64,000 nucleotides of DNA, taken from the NCBI GenBank assembly GCA_963576735.1, contig OY755174.1, positions 2,232,001-2,296,000 of the forward strand, written 5' to 3'. Numbering within the stretch: position 1 is the first letter of the stretch; every line of letters starts with the position of its first letter. Positions 31,973-42,489 of this stretch are shown here, in pieces. The notes under the pieces are model-generated. The model was given only the letters and a program-made list of their open reading frames with translations, was not told the origin of the DNA and did not search any database. Both the position numbers and the translations under genes were made by a program. The DNA comes from Bedellia somnulentella (lineage: Eukaryota; Arthropoda; Insecta; Lepidoptera; Bedelliidae).

Positions 31973-32306
31973 TGTATAGGACTGTATATTAAATTATTAA
32001 GGATAGGTGCTGATTATAATAAATACGGATTAAAACTACACAAATCGGTTAAAAACGTGAGAGTATGAAAAGCGCGCGCGCACGGGTTGTCTCATCCAGT
32101 GGTGAACTTAAGACTGACGCGACGGGCTTCCTCAGCCAACCGTTAGCGGCGCGCTTTTCTACCCTCAGCACTTTATTTTTCAAAATATATGTACTCACAT
32201 TTACAAATATAATTCGAACTTAAATAAGACATAACTTATAACTAAGACACTATCAAATATAATTATAATGTAATGTGAGTGTGTGAGTCATCGCGTGTCG
32301 TCTACA
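31973..32306 (-). repeat. 3' LTR of the BEL element
   Basis: 334 bp, identical to the other LTR except for C versus T near 32230. It overlaps the Gag-Pol stop codon by five bases. Confidence 0.97.
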
Positions 32307-35300
32307 AACTCCCCCCTGTGTCGTCTTGGCGACACTCATTTGCTCTTGGTAACCGTGCGACACGTGTGGCTGGTCTTCGTAAAATTTTAGTTCGCGTCTG
32401 TACATCAACCACCCTTACTCGGCCATCATTGCCAGGATAGGTTTGTATGACTCTACCCCTCGGCCACGAGTTCCTAGGAGAGTTGGGGTCGGCAATAAAA
32501 ACCAAATCGCCAACTTGCAATGAAGCAGTTTCCTCCGTCCACTTTTGTCGAGCCAAAAGTGTAGGAAGAACTTCCTTCACCCACCTACTCCAAAATAAGT
32601 CGGCTAATCGTTGCGCTATCCGCCATTGCTTTCGCAAGTAGAGATCGCCGTCGTTTAGTTCTCCAGGTACGGGAAGAACAGATGAGGACCCCAGCAGAAA
32701 ATGATTGGGGGTCAACGCTTCGTCAGAGTCATGGTCAACAGAGACATGAGATAGAGGCCTGCTGTTAATCGTGGCTTCTACTTCTGCGAGTAGTGTATTA
32801 AGCGTCTCCTCCCGTGGTTCCCGTTCTTTCAGGACCACTCTAAGTGCTGTCTTTACGCTGCGTATGAGGCGTTCCCAAGCCCCTCCCATATGTGGGCTAA
32901 GAGGGCTGATGAAGTGCCATTGCACTCCGTAATTGGTGGCAAATTCATTAAGGTATTCGTGGTCAAGCTCCTCAATGGACATATTTAGTTCAGCTTCAGC
33001 ACCTCTGAAATTTGTCCCATTATCAGAAAATATTTTAGTGGGCCAACCTCTTCTAGCGGCCATACGTCGCAATGCCATGATGAAGGAATCAGTTGACAAT
33101 GAAGCCACCAACTCAATGTGTACCGCGCGAATCGTCAGGCACGTAAAGAGAACTCCGTATCTCTTTTCTTTACGGCGTCCTATCGTGACGATCATCGGGC
33201 CAAATAGGTCTACTCCACAGAATGAAAACGGTCTCTGATGGTGAGATAGCCGGGCTTCGGGAAGGTCTCCAAGCCTAGGTGGCTGTGGACTTATTTTTTG
33301 CAGCCTACAAAGGAGACATCTAGATGCTACGGTGCGAACGGTTGGTCGTAGTTTTAAAAGCCAATATTTTTGTCTTATTTCATTGACTACAGTCTCATTA
33401 GAGCCGTGTGCAGCACGCTCGTGATAATGTTTGACTATAAGCCGAGCAATATGATCACGACCGTTCAAAATTGTAGGTCTCTTCACATGTAGGTCAACGT
33501 GCTTAGCTGCGTCTATACGACCTTGAACTTTTAGCAGTCCATCGGTATCTAACACCGGTGTTAGCGTACGCAGCCTACTGTTGCGGGGCAACGCCTTGTT
33601 TTCCTGTAGCAAACATATTTCAGAACTAAAATGTAGCTCCTGAGAGTAGCGCAACAATAGTACTTCGGCTTTGTATATCAATAAGCTATCAATAGTAAGT
33701 ATATCATGCTTCCTACACTTTCCTATAAATAATAACACGGCAGCAGTGGATCGCAGCAGCCTTAACCACGACGAGAAGCGGCTTGGATCAGGAATGGCTA
33801 AGTTATAAGTATTATTATTATACTGCAAGGTAAGTACATTTTTAGTTTCTAAAATTATTGTATTATCTGTGTTAGAATTTATAATACTTTCAGGTTGCAA
33901 CGGCCAGCTGCTTTCCGGATGGCGAAGAAACTCCGGTCCCAAAAACCATTCACACCCATCAGTTAATTTATAATCATTATATTTAGTAGCGATATCGGCT
34001 ATATTCATTTCAGACGGCACGTAACGCCACTCACTCGCCCTGCATAATGAGTCTATCTCACCTAGTCGGTTAGCAACAAAGGTATTATAATTACGTTGGT
34101 CATTACGTATCCAAGATAGTACAGTAGTTGAGTCCGACCAATAGACAGTACGAGTTATAGAAATCCTAAGTTCTTTTTTTAATGAATCTGCCAACCTACA
34201 GCCAAGTAAGGCTGCCTGCAATTCTAATCGCGGAACGGTCATATGCTTTAAAGGGGCTAAACGACTTTTACTCATTACAAGTGACAAGACAATATTATCT
34301 TTATGCGAATCACAATAAGTTCTAAAGTATGCTACCGCAGCGTATGCGGCGGGCGAGCCGTCACAAAACAAATGTAGTTCAATATTATTACATAAGCATG
34401 AACATCTGTTATCAGTTTGACGAAAGTACCACCTAGGTATACGTAAGTTATTTATTAATGTCAACTGACCTACCCACTTTTTAAAAATGTCAAACATTTC
34501 GTCGCTTATCTGTTGGTCCCAACCTATACCTAACTTCCAGGTCGACTGAATAATAATTTTAGCATTTATAGTGTAAGGAGACAAAAAACCGTAAACATCG
34601 AAAATCGACATAACTATTTTTAATAATTCTCGTTTCGTTGGTTTTTGTTCGCCGCTTAAGATGTCTTTTCTAACATTATTAAAAGACAAATTAAAACTTA
34701 AGCAGTCTGTACTCGGATACCATAATAAACCTAAAGTACGTTCGAATAAACTATCACCCTGAAAATTTAATCCTATGCTAGCGCTACTTAAGGATGCGGT
34801 TGGCGCGGCCGCGCAGACAGCGGGTTCATTCGACGTCCAATTTACAATATCGAAATTACCTTGTTGGTGGATGTATGTTATCTCTTTCATTGCTTTTATG
34901 GCTCTTTCCGCGTTTGTGAAAGAGTCAACATAATCATCGCAGTAGTGATTTTTTATTATGGCTTCAACTGAATCCGGCATGACCTCTTTAAAGCGTTCAG
35001 CGTTTTTGTTTTTAATATATTGAGCAATGAAGGGTGAACAGTTAGCGCCAAAAATTAGTGAGGTCATTGCATAGTGCTTTATCTTTCCGTCGGTTTGCCA
35101 TAAGAAGCGCAATGCATGCTGATCTTCGGGCCGTATTTTGACCCGAAGAAACATATCACGTATATCAGAACTTATACCTACTTTATTTTCGCGATATCTA
35201 AGCATGATACCAAGCAATGATTCAAGTAGATCGGGCCCTTGATACAAGTAGTCATTAAGGCAGAATCCGTCGCTATCCGCGGCTGCGTCGAAAACTAGAC

Positions 35301-37914
35301 GTAACTTTTTTTTATTTGGGTTATCCACACCGAAGTGAGGCAAATACCATACTCGCGGCCCAGTCTCGTTGCAATCTAGCTCGCGCGCATAATTGTTTAA
35401 CAGAAGGTGGTTAATCCTCTCAGTGTATCTCTCAGCGAAACCTACGTTCTTATTAATTTTCCGTATAATAGACCTTAAACGCAATAGAGCAGTCGGATAA
35501 GAATTCGGCATTTCAACCCTGCTTTTCCACGGAAGTCCAACCTCCCAGGATCCGTTGTATAAACGTGCAGTGTCGTTCAATACTTCCAATGCCCGCACCA
35601 CGTCCCGATTTTGTCGTGCCGGCACGGTACTTACACCTAATGCGTCTAAACTAAAATATTTGCGAACCATTTCAGTTAAACGAGTAATACAATCAACATT
35701 ATCTGAGCATTGTAGTAATGACGGCGATGACTCACACACGGTAACAGAAGAGTTTAAAACTAACGCATCCTCGTTATTGAGTGCGTGCAACTTATGTTTA
35801 TTAATACAAATAAAATGTTGATTATGAACACGTGACGACAAATAGTAAGGCGATAAGGTAGACATTAGGCCATGTACACACCATCCTAACGGTGTTAAAG
35901 TTGCATATGGCTCGTTCTTACTTCCACTAACTAATTTTAAGGGTTTAATTAAATTGTAATTATCTTGGCCAATTAAAATTTGAGGTTTACAATCCGAGTC
36001 TCTAAAACAATCTGTAATATTTTTAGACAAATGTTTATACTTGGATAAATTAACTTTTAGCATATTGTGAGAAGGTAAATTAAGTTCTTTAATTTTTTGT
36101 GCATTAAATTCTAAAAAGTTATTAGTATTTAAGCCACTTATTTTACAACTTACAGTCTCCGAAGTACAAACTATTTCATTGCTGTCCCAGGCTCCACGCA
36201 TACGTAGTTGCTTTGGCTGTCCTTTAAGTCCGATTTCGTTAGCAATGTCACTAGATATTAATGATATAGTGGCACCATCGTCAAGAAGCGCATAGGTTGT
36301 CACTGAGCCTTTAGCTCCACACAGTATGACCGGCACTACTTTTAACATAACTATGGAGTCGTACACTGATATCGTATTCGCTACCGTTTCACTATCACTT
36401 TCGTTAATGTTTTCGTTTACACTATGCACGTTGACTGGCTCTGCCTGCGATGATGACGACGCCGGGGCCGGCCAGTGAAGCAGCTCGTGGTGAGGAAGGC
36501 CACACTGGTCGATCTCGCAGTTAACAGCTGGACATTCTTCTCGTGAGTGCCTAGCTACAAGACATTTATGGCATAAGTGGCGGCTACGTACATAGCGCCA
36601 GCGATCTTTTCTGAGCGCTCTCTTGAATTTAGCGCACTGGGGCAGCGGGTGTAAATTATGACTACGACAAAACATGCACTTTTTCTCGTCAGATTTTGTT
36701 GACTGAACTAATACCAATTGCTTCGAATGTAAAGTTTTACTATCTTCTGGTTTTTTATAATTAGCAATATGGCTTATTCCGGCCATTGATGTTTTAGTAG
36801 CCTCTTCGTATAAGAAATTGGAGAACATTTCGAGTTTTGGTTTGTTGGAATTTTGGTGGTTGTAACTGTAGTCAGCCCATTTTGTAATAAGTGATGTCGG
36901 GCACTTAGCGATCACAGCTGTCATTAGCTCCGGGCTACGTAGGTAGTCCTCCTGCTGAATAGCTTGTGCAGCTGCTACGTAATTTTTTACTTTGATTGAG
37001 AAATTTACGAGCTCATTGTAATAGGCTGGTGGTAGTGGAGGCAGCTTCTTTAGCTGGCTAGTAATTCTAGAAATAATTGTTTCTGGTCTGCCATAGCGTA
37101 ATTCTAAGGAGTCCATTATCTGTACAGCTGGAGTATTCCCAATGAGCAATGAAGAGACGGTTTCTTTTGCTTCACTGCGTAAGCAGTTACGTAAGCGGCA
37201 AATGTTCTCTTCATCACTATAATTACATAACTTCGTGGAATTTGTATAAGCTTTCTTGAAAGTTAACCACTCCATTGGATCGCCGTGAAAGACCGGTAAC
37301 TCTTTGTCTGTACCGATTCGCGATAACAGCTGTTTATTGCAGAAGTCGGAGGTGGTGGCGGTGACAGCATCCTTAAGTGCACAGGCCAAGAGCTGAATGT
37401 CGGTTGGCGCGGGGGCCGGGGGGGCCGCCGCCGCTGCGTGCTGCGACCCGCTAGCGAGCGGGCCCCGCGTGACATGCTGCTGGCTGCTGTGCTGCATCCA
37501 ATCATCCACTTTCTGTTCCAGGTCATAAGCGTTGGAAGTGACACTACAGCGACTTCTATGGGATCGCTGCTCTTCGAGTTCGGCGATGTCGACGGCTAGC
37601 TGCTTCTCAATAAGCTCATTTTGTAGCTGAAACTTAGCTTGAGCTGCCTTTAACTCAAGACGTTTTTTCCTCGCAATAAATTCACCCTCACTTGATCGAA
37701 CACTAGAAGCTGGAGGTCCTCCCGCGGGCATGACATAAGGTGCAATCGCGGCGGGCGCTGAGGATGCCGCGGCATGCGGCACTAGGGGTTCTGGTGGCAC
37801 AAGGGATTCCATCTTAACACTCTCTGATCCAAGAACCCGGTGTGTGCCCTCTTTCAGAGCTCGTTCAAGTTCTTGACGTGACGTAACACCACGCGGCGGA
37901 GGAGTCGAGAACAT
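32302..37914 (-). CDS. BEL/Pao Gag-Pol polyprotein
   Basis: 1870 aa from the first ATG at 37914; the frame is open slightly further upstream only through a TTG. Domains in order: basic/coiled N-terminus; DUF1759-type Gag region (~205-360, with PVFHGDPMEWLTFKKAY); zinc knuckles (CMFCRSH ~415, CHKCLVARHSREEC ~450); aspartic protease (LLDDGATISLIS ~546); reverse transcriptase with the Y-C-D-D catalytic motif (~993); RNase H region (~1215-1330); integrase zinc-binding HxxxH...CxxC (~1500-1540); integrase core with Asp in VDLFGP (~1568), Asp in SDNGTNF (~1631) and Glu in GGAWERL (~1679); C-terminal DUF5641 (~1760-1860). The stop codon lies inside the 3' LTR. Gag and Pol are in one frame, as usual in BEL/Pao. 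No disabling change is seen. There is no envelope gene. Confidence 0.95.
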   Translation of the reverse strand: MFSTPPPRGVTSRQELERALKEGTHRVLGSESVKMESLVPPEPLVPHAAASSAPAAIAPYVMPAGGPPASSVRSSEGEFIARKKRLELKAAQAKFQLQNELIEKQLAVDIAELEEQRSHRSRCSVTSNAYDLEQKVDDWMQHSSQQHVTRGPLASGSQHAAAAAPPAPAPTDIQLLACALKDAVTATTSDFCNKQLLSRIGTDKELPVFHGDPMEWLTFKKAYTNSTKLCNYSDEENICRLRNCLRSEAKETVSSLLIGNTPAVQIMDSLELRYGRPETIISRITSQLKKLPPLPPAYYNELVNFSIKVKNYVAAAQAIQQEDYLRSPELMTAVIAKCPTSLITKWADYSYNHQNSNKPKLEMFSNFLYEEATKTSMAGISHIANYKKPEDSKTLHSKQLVLVQSTKSDEKKCMFCRSHNLHPLPQCAKFKRALRKDRWRYVRSRHLCHKCLVARHSREECPAVNCEIDQCGLPHHELLHWPAPASSSSQAEPVNVHSVNENINESDSETVANTISVYDSIVMLKVVPVILCGAKGSVTTYALLDDGATISLISSDIANEIGLKGQPKQLRMRGAWDSNEIVCTSETVSCKISGLNTNNFLEFNAQKIKELNLPSHNMLKVNLSKYKHLSKNITDCFRDSDCKPQILIGQDNYNLIKPLKLVSGSKNEPYATLTPLGWCVHGLMSTLSPYYLSSRVHNQHFICINKHKLHALNNEDALVLNSSVTVCESSPSLLQCSDNVDCITRLTEMVRKYFSLDALGVSTVPARQNRDVVRALEVLNDTARLYNGSWEVGLPWKSRVEMPNSYPTALLRLRSIIRKINKNVGFAERYTERINHLLLNNYARELDCNETGPRVWYLPHFGVDNPNKKKLRLVFDAAADSDGFCLNDYLYQGPDLLESLLGIMLRYRENKVGISSDIRDMFLRVKIRPEDQHALRFLWQTDGKIKHYAMTSLIFGANCSPFIAQYIKNKNAERFKEVMPDSVEAIIKNHYCDDYVDSFTNAERAIKAMKEITYIHQQGNFDIVNWTSNEPAVCAAAPTASLSSASIGLNFQGDSLFERTLGLLWYPSTDCLSFNLSFNNVRKDILSGEQKPTKRELLKIVMSIFDVYGFLSPYTINAKIIIQSTWKLGIGWDQQISDEMFDIFKKWVGQLTLINNLRIPRWYFRQTDNRCSCLCNNIELHLFCDGSPAAYAAVAYFRTYCDSHKDNIVLSLVMSKSRLAPLKHMTVPRLELQAALLGCRLADSLKKELRISITRTVYWSDSTTVLSWIRNDQRNYNTFVANRLGEIDSLCRASEWRYVPSEMNIADIATKYNDYKLTDGCEWFLGPEFLRHPESSWPLQPESIINSNTDNTIILETKNVLTLQYNNNTYNLAIPDPSRFSSWLRLLRSTAAVLLFIGKCRKHDILTIDSLLIYKAEVLLLRYSQELHFSSEICLLQENKALPRNSRLRTLTPVLDTDGLLKVQGRIDAAKHVDLHVKRPTILNGRDHIARLIVKHYHERAAHGSNETVVNEIRQKYWLLKLRPTVRTVASRCLLCRLQKISPQPPRLGDLPEARLSHHQRPFSFCGVDLFGPMIVTIGRRKEKRYGVLFTCLTIRAVHIELVASLSTDSFIMALRRMAARRGWPTKIFSDNGTNFRGAEAELNMSIEELDHEYLNEFATNYGVQWHFISPLSPHMGGAWERLIRSVKTALRVVLKEREPREETLNTLLAEVEATINSRPLSHVSVDHDSDEALTPNHFLLGSSSVLPVPGELNDGDLYLRKQWRIAQRLADLFWSRWVKEVLPTLLARQKWTEETASLQVGDLVFIADPNSPRNSWPRGRVIQTYPGNDGRVRVVDVQTRTKILRRPATRVARLPRANECRQDDTGGSL
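32307..32318 (-). other. Polypurine tract of the BEL element
   Basis: On the element strand, CAGGGGGGAGTT lies directly before the 3' LTR and would prime plus-strand DNA synthesis. The Gag-Pol frame runs through it. Confidence 0.8.
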
Positions 37915-37948
37915 TCTTAATCGCGTCAATCCGTACTTATCGCTGTTA

Positions 37949-37966
37949 ATCCGGCTCGAAGGACCA
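37949..37966 (-). other. Primer-binding site complementary to tRNA-Tyr
   Basis: Four bases inside the 5' LTR, the element strand reads TGGTCCTTCGAGCCGGAT. This is complementary to the 3' end of insect tRNA-Tyr including CCA (from memory of the Drosophila tRNA). Confidence 0.75.
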
Positions 37967-37970
37967 ATTT

Positions 37971-38304
37971 TGTATAGGACTGTATATTAAATTATTAAGG
38001 ATAGGTGCTGATTATAATAAATACGGATTAAAACTACACAAATCGGTTAAAAACGTGAGAGTATGAAAAGCGCGCGCGCACGGGTTGTCTCATCCAGTGG
38101 TGAACTTAAGACTGACGCGACGGGCTTCCTCAGCCAACCGTTAGCGGCGCGCTTTTCTACCCTCAGCACTTTATTTTTCAAAATATATGTACTCACATTT
38201 ACAAATATAATTCGAACTTAAATAAGATATAACTTATAACTAAGACACTATCAAATATAATTATAATGTAATGTGAGTGTGTGAGTCATCGCGTGTCGTC
38301 TACA
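37971..38304 (-). repeat. 5' LTR of the BEL element
   Basis: 334 bp; carries the promoter in its minus-strand orientation. One base differs from the other LTR (near 38228). Confidence 0.97.
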
Positions 38305-38607
38305 AACAGTGATAACTAGAAAGCTGAAATTTTCACAAATGACGTATTTCTGTTGCCGCAACAACAAATACAAGTAAAAAAAGGATTTTAAGGGGGGCCC
38401 CATACAATAAACGTGTTTTTTTCCGTAATTGTTTGCTCAATATTAAAACGTTAATAAGTAGATACTTAAAATTTTCAGAGTATATTTACTTGTATATCAC
38501 CTTTCAAAATAAATAATTAAATAACAGTAAAGTAAATATCATAAGGGCTCCGATACAAAAACGTTATTAACTATTATAGTTATAGATGATAGTACGGAAC
38601 TCTTCGT

Positions 38608-39196
38608 TTGTTCAATATTGGAAATAAAAAAAATCAAAGTAGTGTACCAAACTCTTCAACATTTGCTAAATATGTAGAAATTTGTGTAATGAAAATGAAT
38701 GATGTCTTTACTAAGGTTTGTAAACCAGTTAAAATCTATGAAGATAATTCAGCAGTTGTAGCTATTTCTAAGTATGGAAACTTTACAAATAATTCTAAGC
38801 ACATTGAAGTTCACTATCATTTTGTAAATTAAAATGTTTAGCAGGGAAGTATACAAAATAGAGTCAGAAAATAAAATTGCAGATATATTTACAAAACCTG
38901 TGGGAAATTTTAAATTCACTAACTTAAAAATGCTAAATTTAAAGGAGTATAGTTCCCTAATTGATTATAATTACTGTAGTACTTAAGAAGCTTTGAACTT
39001 ATGTAAGGAGGCGTGTTCGTGTATGTATATATGTACATTTATATTGGCAACACTGAGTGAAGGAAGTAAATAAAGACTGACACATACCACACGTTAAGAA
39101 ATATAGCTTAGAGAAAAACTTGTAACTAAAATTAAACTGTTCTTTTATTAAATAAAAACTAAGTTAAAACAAGAGTATTCCATTAATTATTTTACA
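38608..39196 (+). mobile_element. Ty1/copia 3' remnant with a possible 3' LTR
   Basis: The frame 38608-38832 reads the end of a copia RNase H (KPVKIYEDNSAVVAIS and SKHIEVHYHFVN). After a frameshift at about 38832 it continues with NKIADIFTKPVGNFKF, the usual copia Pol C-terminus, stopping near 38985. A purine run (39005-39012) precedes a sequence starting TGTTCGTG (39014) and ending TTTTACA (39196), which could be the 3' LTR. Gag, protease, integrase and most of RT are missing. Confidence 0.75.
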
Positions 39197-39582
39197 GAAA
39201 CATTGTAGTAATAAAAATATTTTAGATACATGGAACATCCATCGCGAATATTATCATTTCTCTGTTCCCAAAATCGATTAGAATTAGAATCGAATACAAC
39301 TATCTGTGTAGGTACATCACATTTTGCTTAAAATGACAGAAATATGACAATAGCTACCGTACCATGTAGCTGATTGACAGGTGAAAATATCGTTCATTTT
39401 GATGTTCATTGCGTGTTTTCATAGACAAGCCATACTAGATATCTTTGTAACTAAAAGCGGCAATGTATTATAAATTAAGCGATACACACTCGTTTAAAAG
39501 TTTTTCAGTGTAAAACCACAACGAACACGAAATAATTGATTTTGCAATAAAAACCACGTAATCTAATAATAAAGTGACCAAC
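39197..39582. other. Unassigned sequence
   Basis: Nothing recognised apart from A+T-rich sequence next to the THAP fragment. Confidence 0.35.
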
Positions 39583-39662
39583 CGATGAAAGGAAATCTTT
39601 CTATTAATTAGTCCCACTTTATTTAGATAGTTTTTGCAACTCAATACGGCACAATTAGGCAT
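39583..39662 (-). pseudogene. THAP-domain first-exon fragment
   Basis: From ATG 39662 the minus strand reads MPNCAVLSCKNYLNKVGL and then KISFHR. C-x4-C followed by a basic loop and SFHR is the normal start of a THAP zinc domain. A possible donor (CATCG|gttggt) follows. No second exon is seen in the window, and a GGTTCCG-type repeat abuts the start codon on the 5' side, so the promoter is gone. Distinct from the THAP gene at 13.9-17.4 kb. Confidence 0.45.
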
Positions 39663-40285
39663 TTTTAGGGTTCCGTAGCCAAATGGCAAAAACGGGACCC
39701 TTATAGATTCGTCATGTCTGTCTGTCTGTCCGTCCGTCCGTCCGTCCGTCCGTATGTCACAGCCAGTTTATTCCGAAACTATAAGAACTACATTATTGGA
39801 AATTGGTGCGTAGATGTATTCTGTAAACCGCATTAAGATTTCAAAATAAAATCTGAAAAAAAAACCAAAATTTTTAGGGTTCCCCATACATAGAACTGAA
39901 ACTCAAAATATTTGGGTGTGGGCGTGTGGGGTATCTATCAAAAGGTATTTGAAAATGATGTTGAGGTTTCTTATATCATTTTTTTCAAAACTGAATAGTT
40001 TGCGTGAGAGACTTTTTCAAAGTGCTAAAATGTGTGTCCCCCCCCCGTAACTTCTAAAATATGGGCATGATAATACTGAAAAAAATATATGATGTGTATT
40101 ACTATACAAACTACTAACGAAAATTGGTTTGAATGAGATCTAGCCCGTAGTTCTATTTTTAAACGTCATAAATCAAATTACTTACCTAATTTGGCTCCCA
40201 TGATTTTCACACAAACGGGATTTTCTATATATATGATAGTACGGAACCCTTAGTGCGCGATCCGACTCGCACTTGGCCGGTTTTT
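39663..40285 (+). repeat. Full-length GGTTCCG-type repeat
   Basis: It starts 'tttagggttccgtagcc', has a (TGTC)/(CGTC)n run at 39716-39752, and ends 'gatccgactcgcacttggcc' plus 'ggttttttt'. This is a repeat I recognise as one of the commonest in Lepidoptera. Its ends suggest a non-autonomous element; no coding frame. Confidence 0.8.
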
Positions 40286-40428
40286 TTATATTTAGCTTGA
40301 CATCTGTCACCGAGAACGTTCGAGCACGGACTCAATCAAATGGCGATAAACTAAGATAATTTTACTCAGTTTTTACACGCGAAATACATGCACTTGCGGC
40401 ATCTATTCAAATACATGTCTGTGATTTG

Positions 40429-40672
40429 CATACACACATATACTCACAGCTATAAATCCCTAGTAGGTGTAGCCAGATCTAAGGAATTAGAAAATTACTC
40501 AGCCACTTTTGGAAAGTTGAGTGGGGAAAAGACGTTAAAAAAGGTTGTTAGTGATGGGTCTCCAACCGCATCGCCCTAAAATCCCTTAAAGCCCCAATAC
40601 CGTTAGTCGTCTTTTACGTTCACCCACCGGAAGAAACGGGGTAGTGTTATTCTAAGCCAACACTACACAGCA
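40429..40672 (-). repeat. SINE1 copy
   Basis: Reverse SINE1 with all blocks; the tail is short (CACACATA). Confidence 0.85.
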
Positions 40673-41339
40673 GAGCCATTTCTGTATTTCTTGAACCATT
40701 TTTACTTTTAGTACATGGAAACTTTTGAGAGTAAAATGTTAACATCTGCTACAATGCCTGTCAACAATTTCTATGCCATTAATTATTAATCAGAATAAGG
40801 TTTAGCAAAACTTGTAATATCGTATGCGTATGTAATGAAAACCGTAATTCTTATCCTAAAGCCTAAATAAATGCCTCAATTAAAATTTCATAAACATAAT
40901 TATGTATTCTCTGTGTCCTTATATTTTAATTGAAACGCACAATCAATGTGTACACGGCTTAATGAAAACCACACACAGCGTTGGTCCGCTGTGAATATCG
41001 CAACAAACAATATAAAATGATTTCGATGGCCACTTTCAGATATTTGGAAATGACTGTATTTTGGTTTCATTAAACTTTCATCATTTTTCAACCATATAAT
41101 GTGTTTGCTGTTATGAAAACCGCAGCCATTTATTTATTCTGACTTTGACTGGATGTATTTATAGATTTTAAAACGTTTCAACGTTTAGTGAGCATGTCAC
41201 GTCGGCTGATGTGTTTTGCTTTTCATCGCTATCGATCCTTTATTACCAACTCTTTCTCTCAACTACCAATGGTAGGTAATTGTTTTTTATACTGAAGCTT
41301 TGAATTAATAAGGGTAATGAATAGTTATAATTTAATATT
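40673..41339. other. Unassigned sequence
   Basis: A+T-rich; no exon or repeat recognised. Confidence 0.35.
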
Positions 41340-41840
41340 TTCACGTTCACGCCTATATCCCCGAAAGGTGTTGGCAGAGGTTCTAATACTTCTGACTGAC
41401 CATCATGTGACGTTGTCACTTGGTGTTCAGAGTACCCACGTTTTTCTTGGGTAGTGTACTCACGTGGTAGGGGCAAGCCTATCGTCGTTATTGTACTAAT
41501 ACACTGTCACCGCACCACATTGGGAACATTGCCACATTTGGAAGTTTATAGGGGACAAGGTGGTAGAAATGGAGTATCTTTGGTAATGAGTGATCTCCAA
41601 CCGCATCGCCAAAAAACGACTTTAAAAAACCCTATACGTTTAGTCACCTCTTACGACACCCGTAGGAAAAAAGGGGTAGTGACATTCTAAGCCGGCACCG
41701 CACGTCATAACAACCATGATTAATTAACCACATATATGCCTTTAGAAAAGACAAATTGGTGTAGGGTCGACCCGGGATTTGAACCCTACATCGTCTACAC
41801 GAAAAGCGGTGTTCTACCTACTGAGATATTCCGTTTGCTA
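41340..41840 (-). repeat. SINE2 copy split by a SINE1-like piece
   Basis: Reverse SINE2 tail half at 41345-41515 and head half at 41702-41840 (B box GGGTTCAAATCCCGGGTCG on the minus strand). Between them, about 41530-41701 is a tail-less SINE1 in reverse ('gatctccaaccgcatcgcc', 'tagtcacctcttacgacacc', 'tctaagccggcaccgcac'). Confidence 0.75.
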
Positions 41841-42237
41841 TACCATGTTGATTGCTAGAAATGTAACAAGGTATCTTACATGGTCTTTTTAAGGCTTGTT
41901 TTCCGATCCAAATATTTTGAAGGTCATATAAAAACACTATTGCTCATGTACACCAATATTATAAAGAGAAAAACTTTATAATTAATAGGCTCAAAAACTA
42001 CTTTTACCAATGGAAAGCTAAGACTTTCAGAAGCAACATGGGCTACATATCATCACGCTAAATGTCGTTGGGAGTAAGCAGTGAAAAACACTTAACACAT
42101 AACTTAAACTTAACATGTTTATAAATCGTATCATTCCCTATTTTTAAATCAAATTTATACCAACCAATCTTATAATCTTGGATATTGTATTTTGTTTCAA
42201 AAGCAGAATCACTATTCGATATTGGTTAGGTCTTTAA
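41841..42237. other. Unassigned sequence
   Basis: Nothing recognised. Confidence 0.35.
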
Positions 42238-42472
42238 ATACATACATACATATTCTCACGGCTATAAATCCTCACTAATATAATATATATAATATCACCC
42301 TAGAAGGGGTGGCCAGAGCTAAGGAATTAGAAATTCCTCAGCCACTTTTGGAAGTTGAGTGGGGAAAAGATGGTAAAATAAAGGTTTTTGGTGATGGGTC
42401 TCCAACCGCATCGCCCAAAAATCCAATAAAAAGCCCTAATACCCTTAGTCGCCTCTTACGATACCCGTATAT
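42238..42472 (-). repeat. SINE1 copy with a short internal insertion
   Basis: Reverse SINE1. About 25 A/T-rich bases interrupt the 'ctataaatcc' / 'cctagaagg' block at about 42270-42300. The 5' end is truncated after 'cctcttacgatacccgt'. Confidence 0.8.
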
Positions 42473-42489
42473 TACATAATACATACACA

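Larger units (their letters stand above)
31973..38304 (-). mobile_element. Complete BEL/Pao LTR retrotransposon
   Basis: 6332 bp on the minus strand, with a 5-bp target duplication AACAG (31968-31972 and 38305-38309). It has two 334-bp LTRs, primer-binding site, polypurine tract and one uninterrupted Gag-Pol frame. On its own strand the LTRs begin TG and end CA. The single LTR difference and the intact frame imply a very recent and possibly still active copy. Confidence 0.97.
31926..38605 (+). repeat. GGTTCCG-type repeat split by the BEL element
   Basis: The left part is 31926-31972 ('ccaggctgtatctcataaac'), and it continues at 38310 ('tgataactagaaagctgaaa') to 'gatagtacggaactcttcg' near 38600. 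The joined site without the LTR element reads smoothly as the common lepidopteran repeat. A separate full copy of a related repeat lies at 39663-40285. Confidence 0.65.

Noticed and set aside
32447..35821. Plus-strand frames across 32.4-35.8 kb
   Set aside because: Antisense shadows of the BEL Gag-Pol frame.
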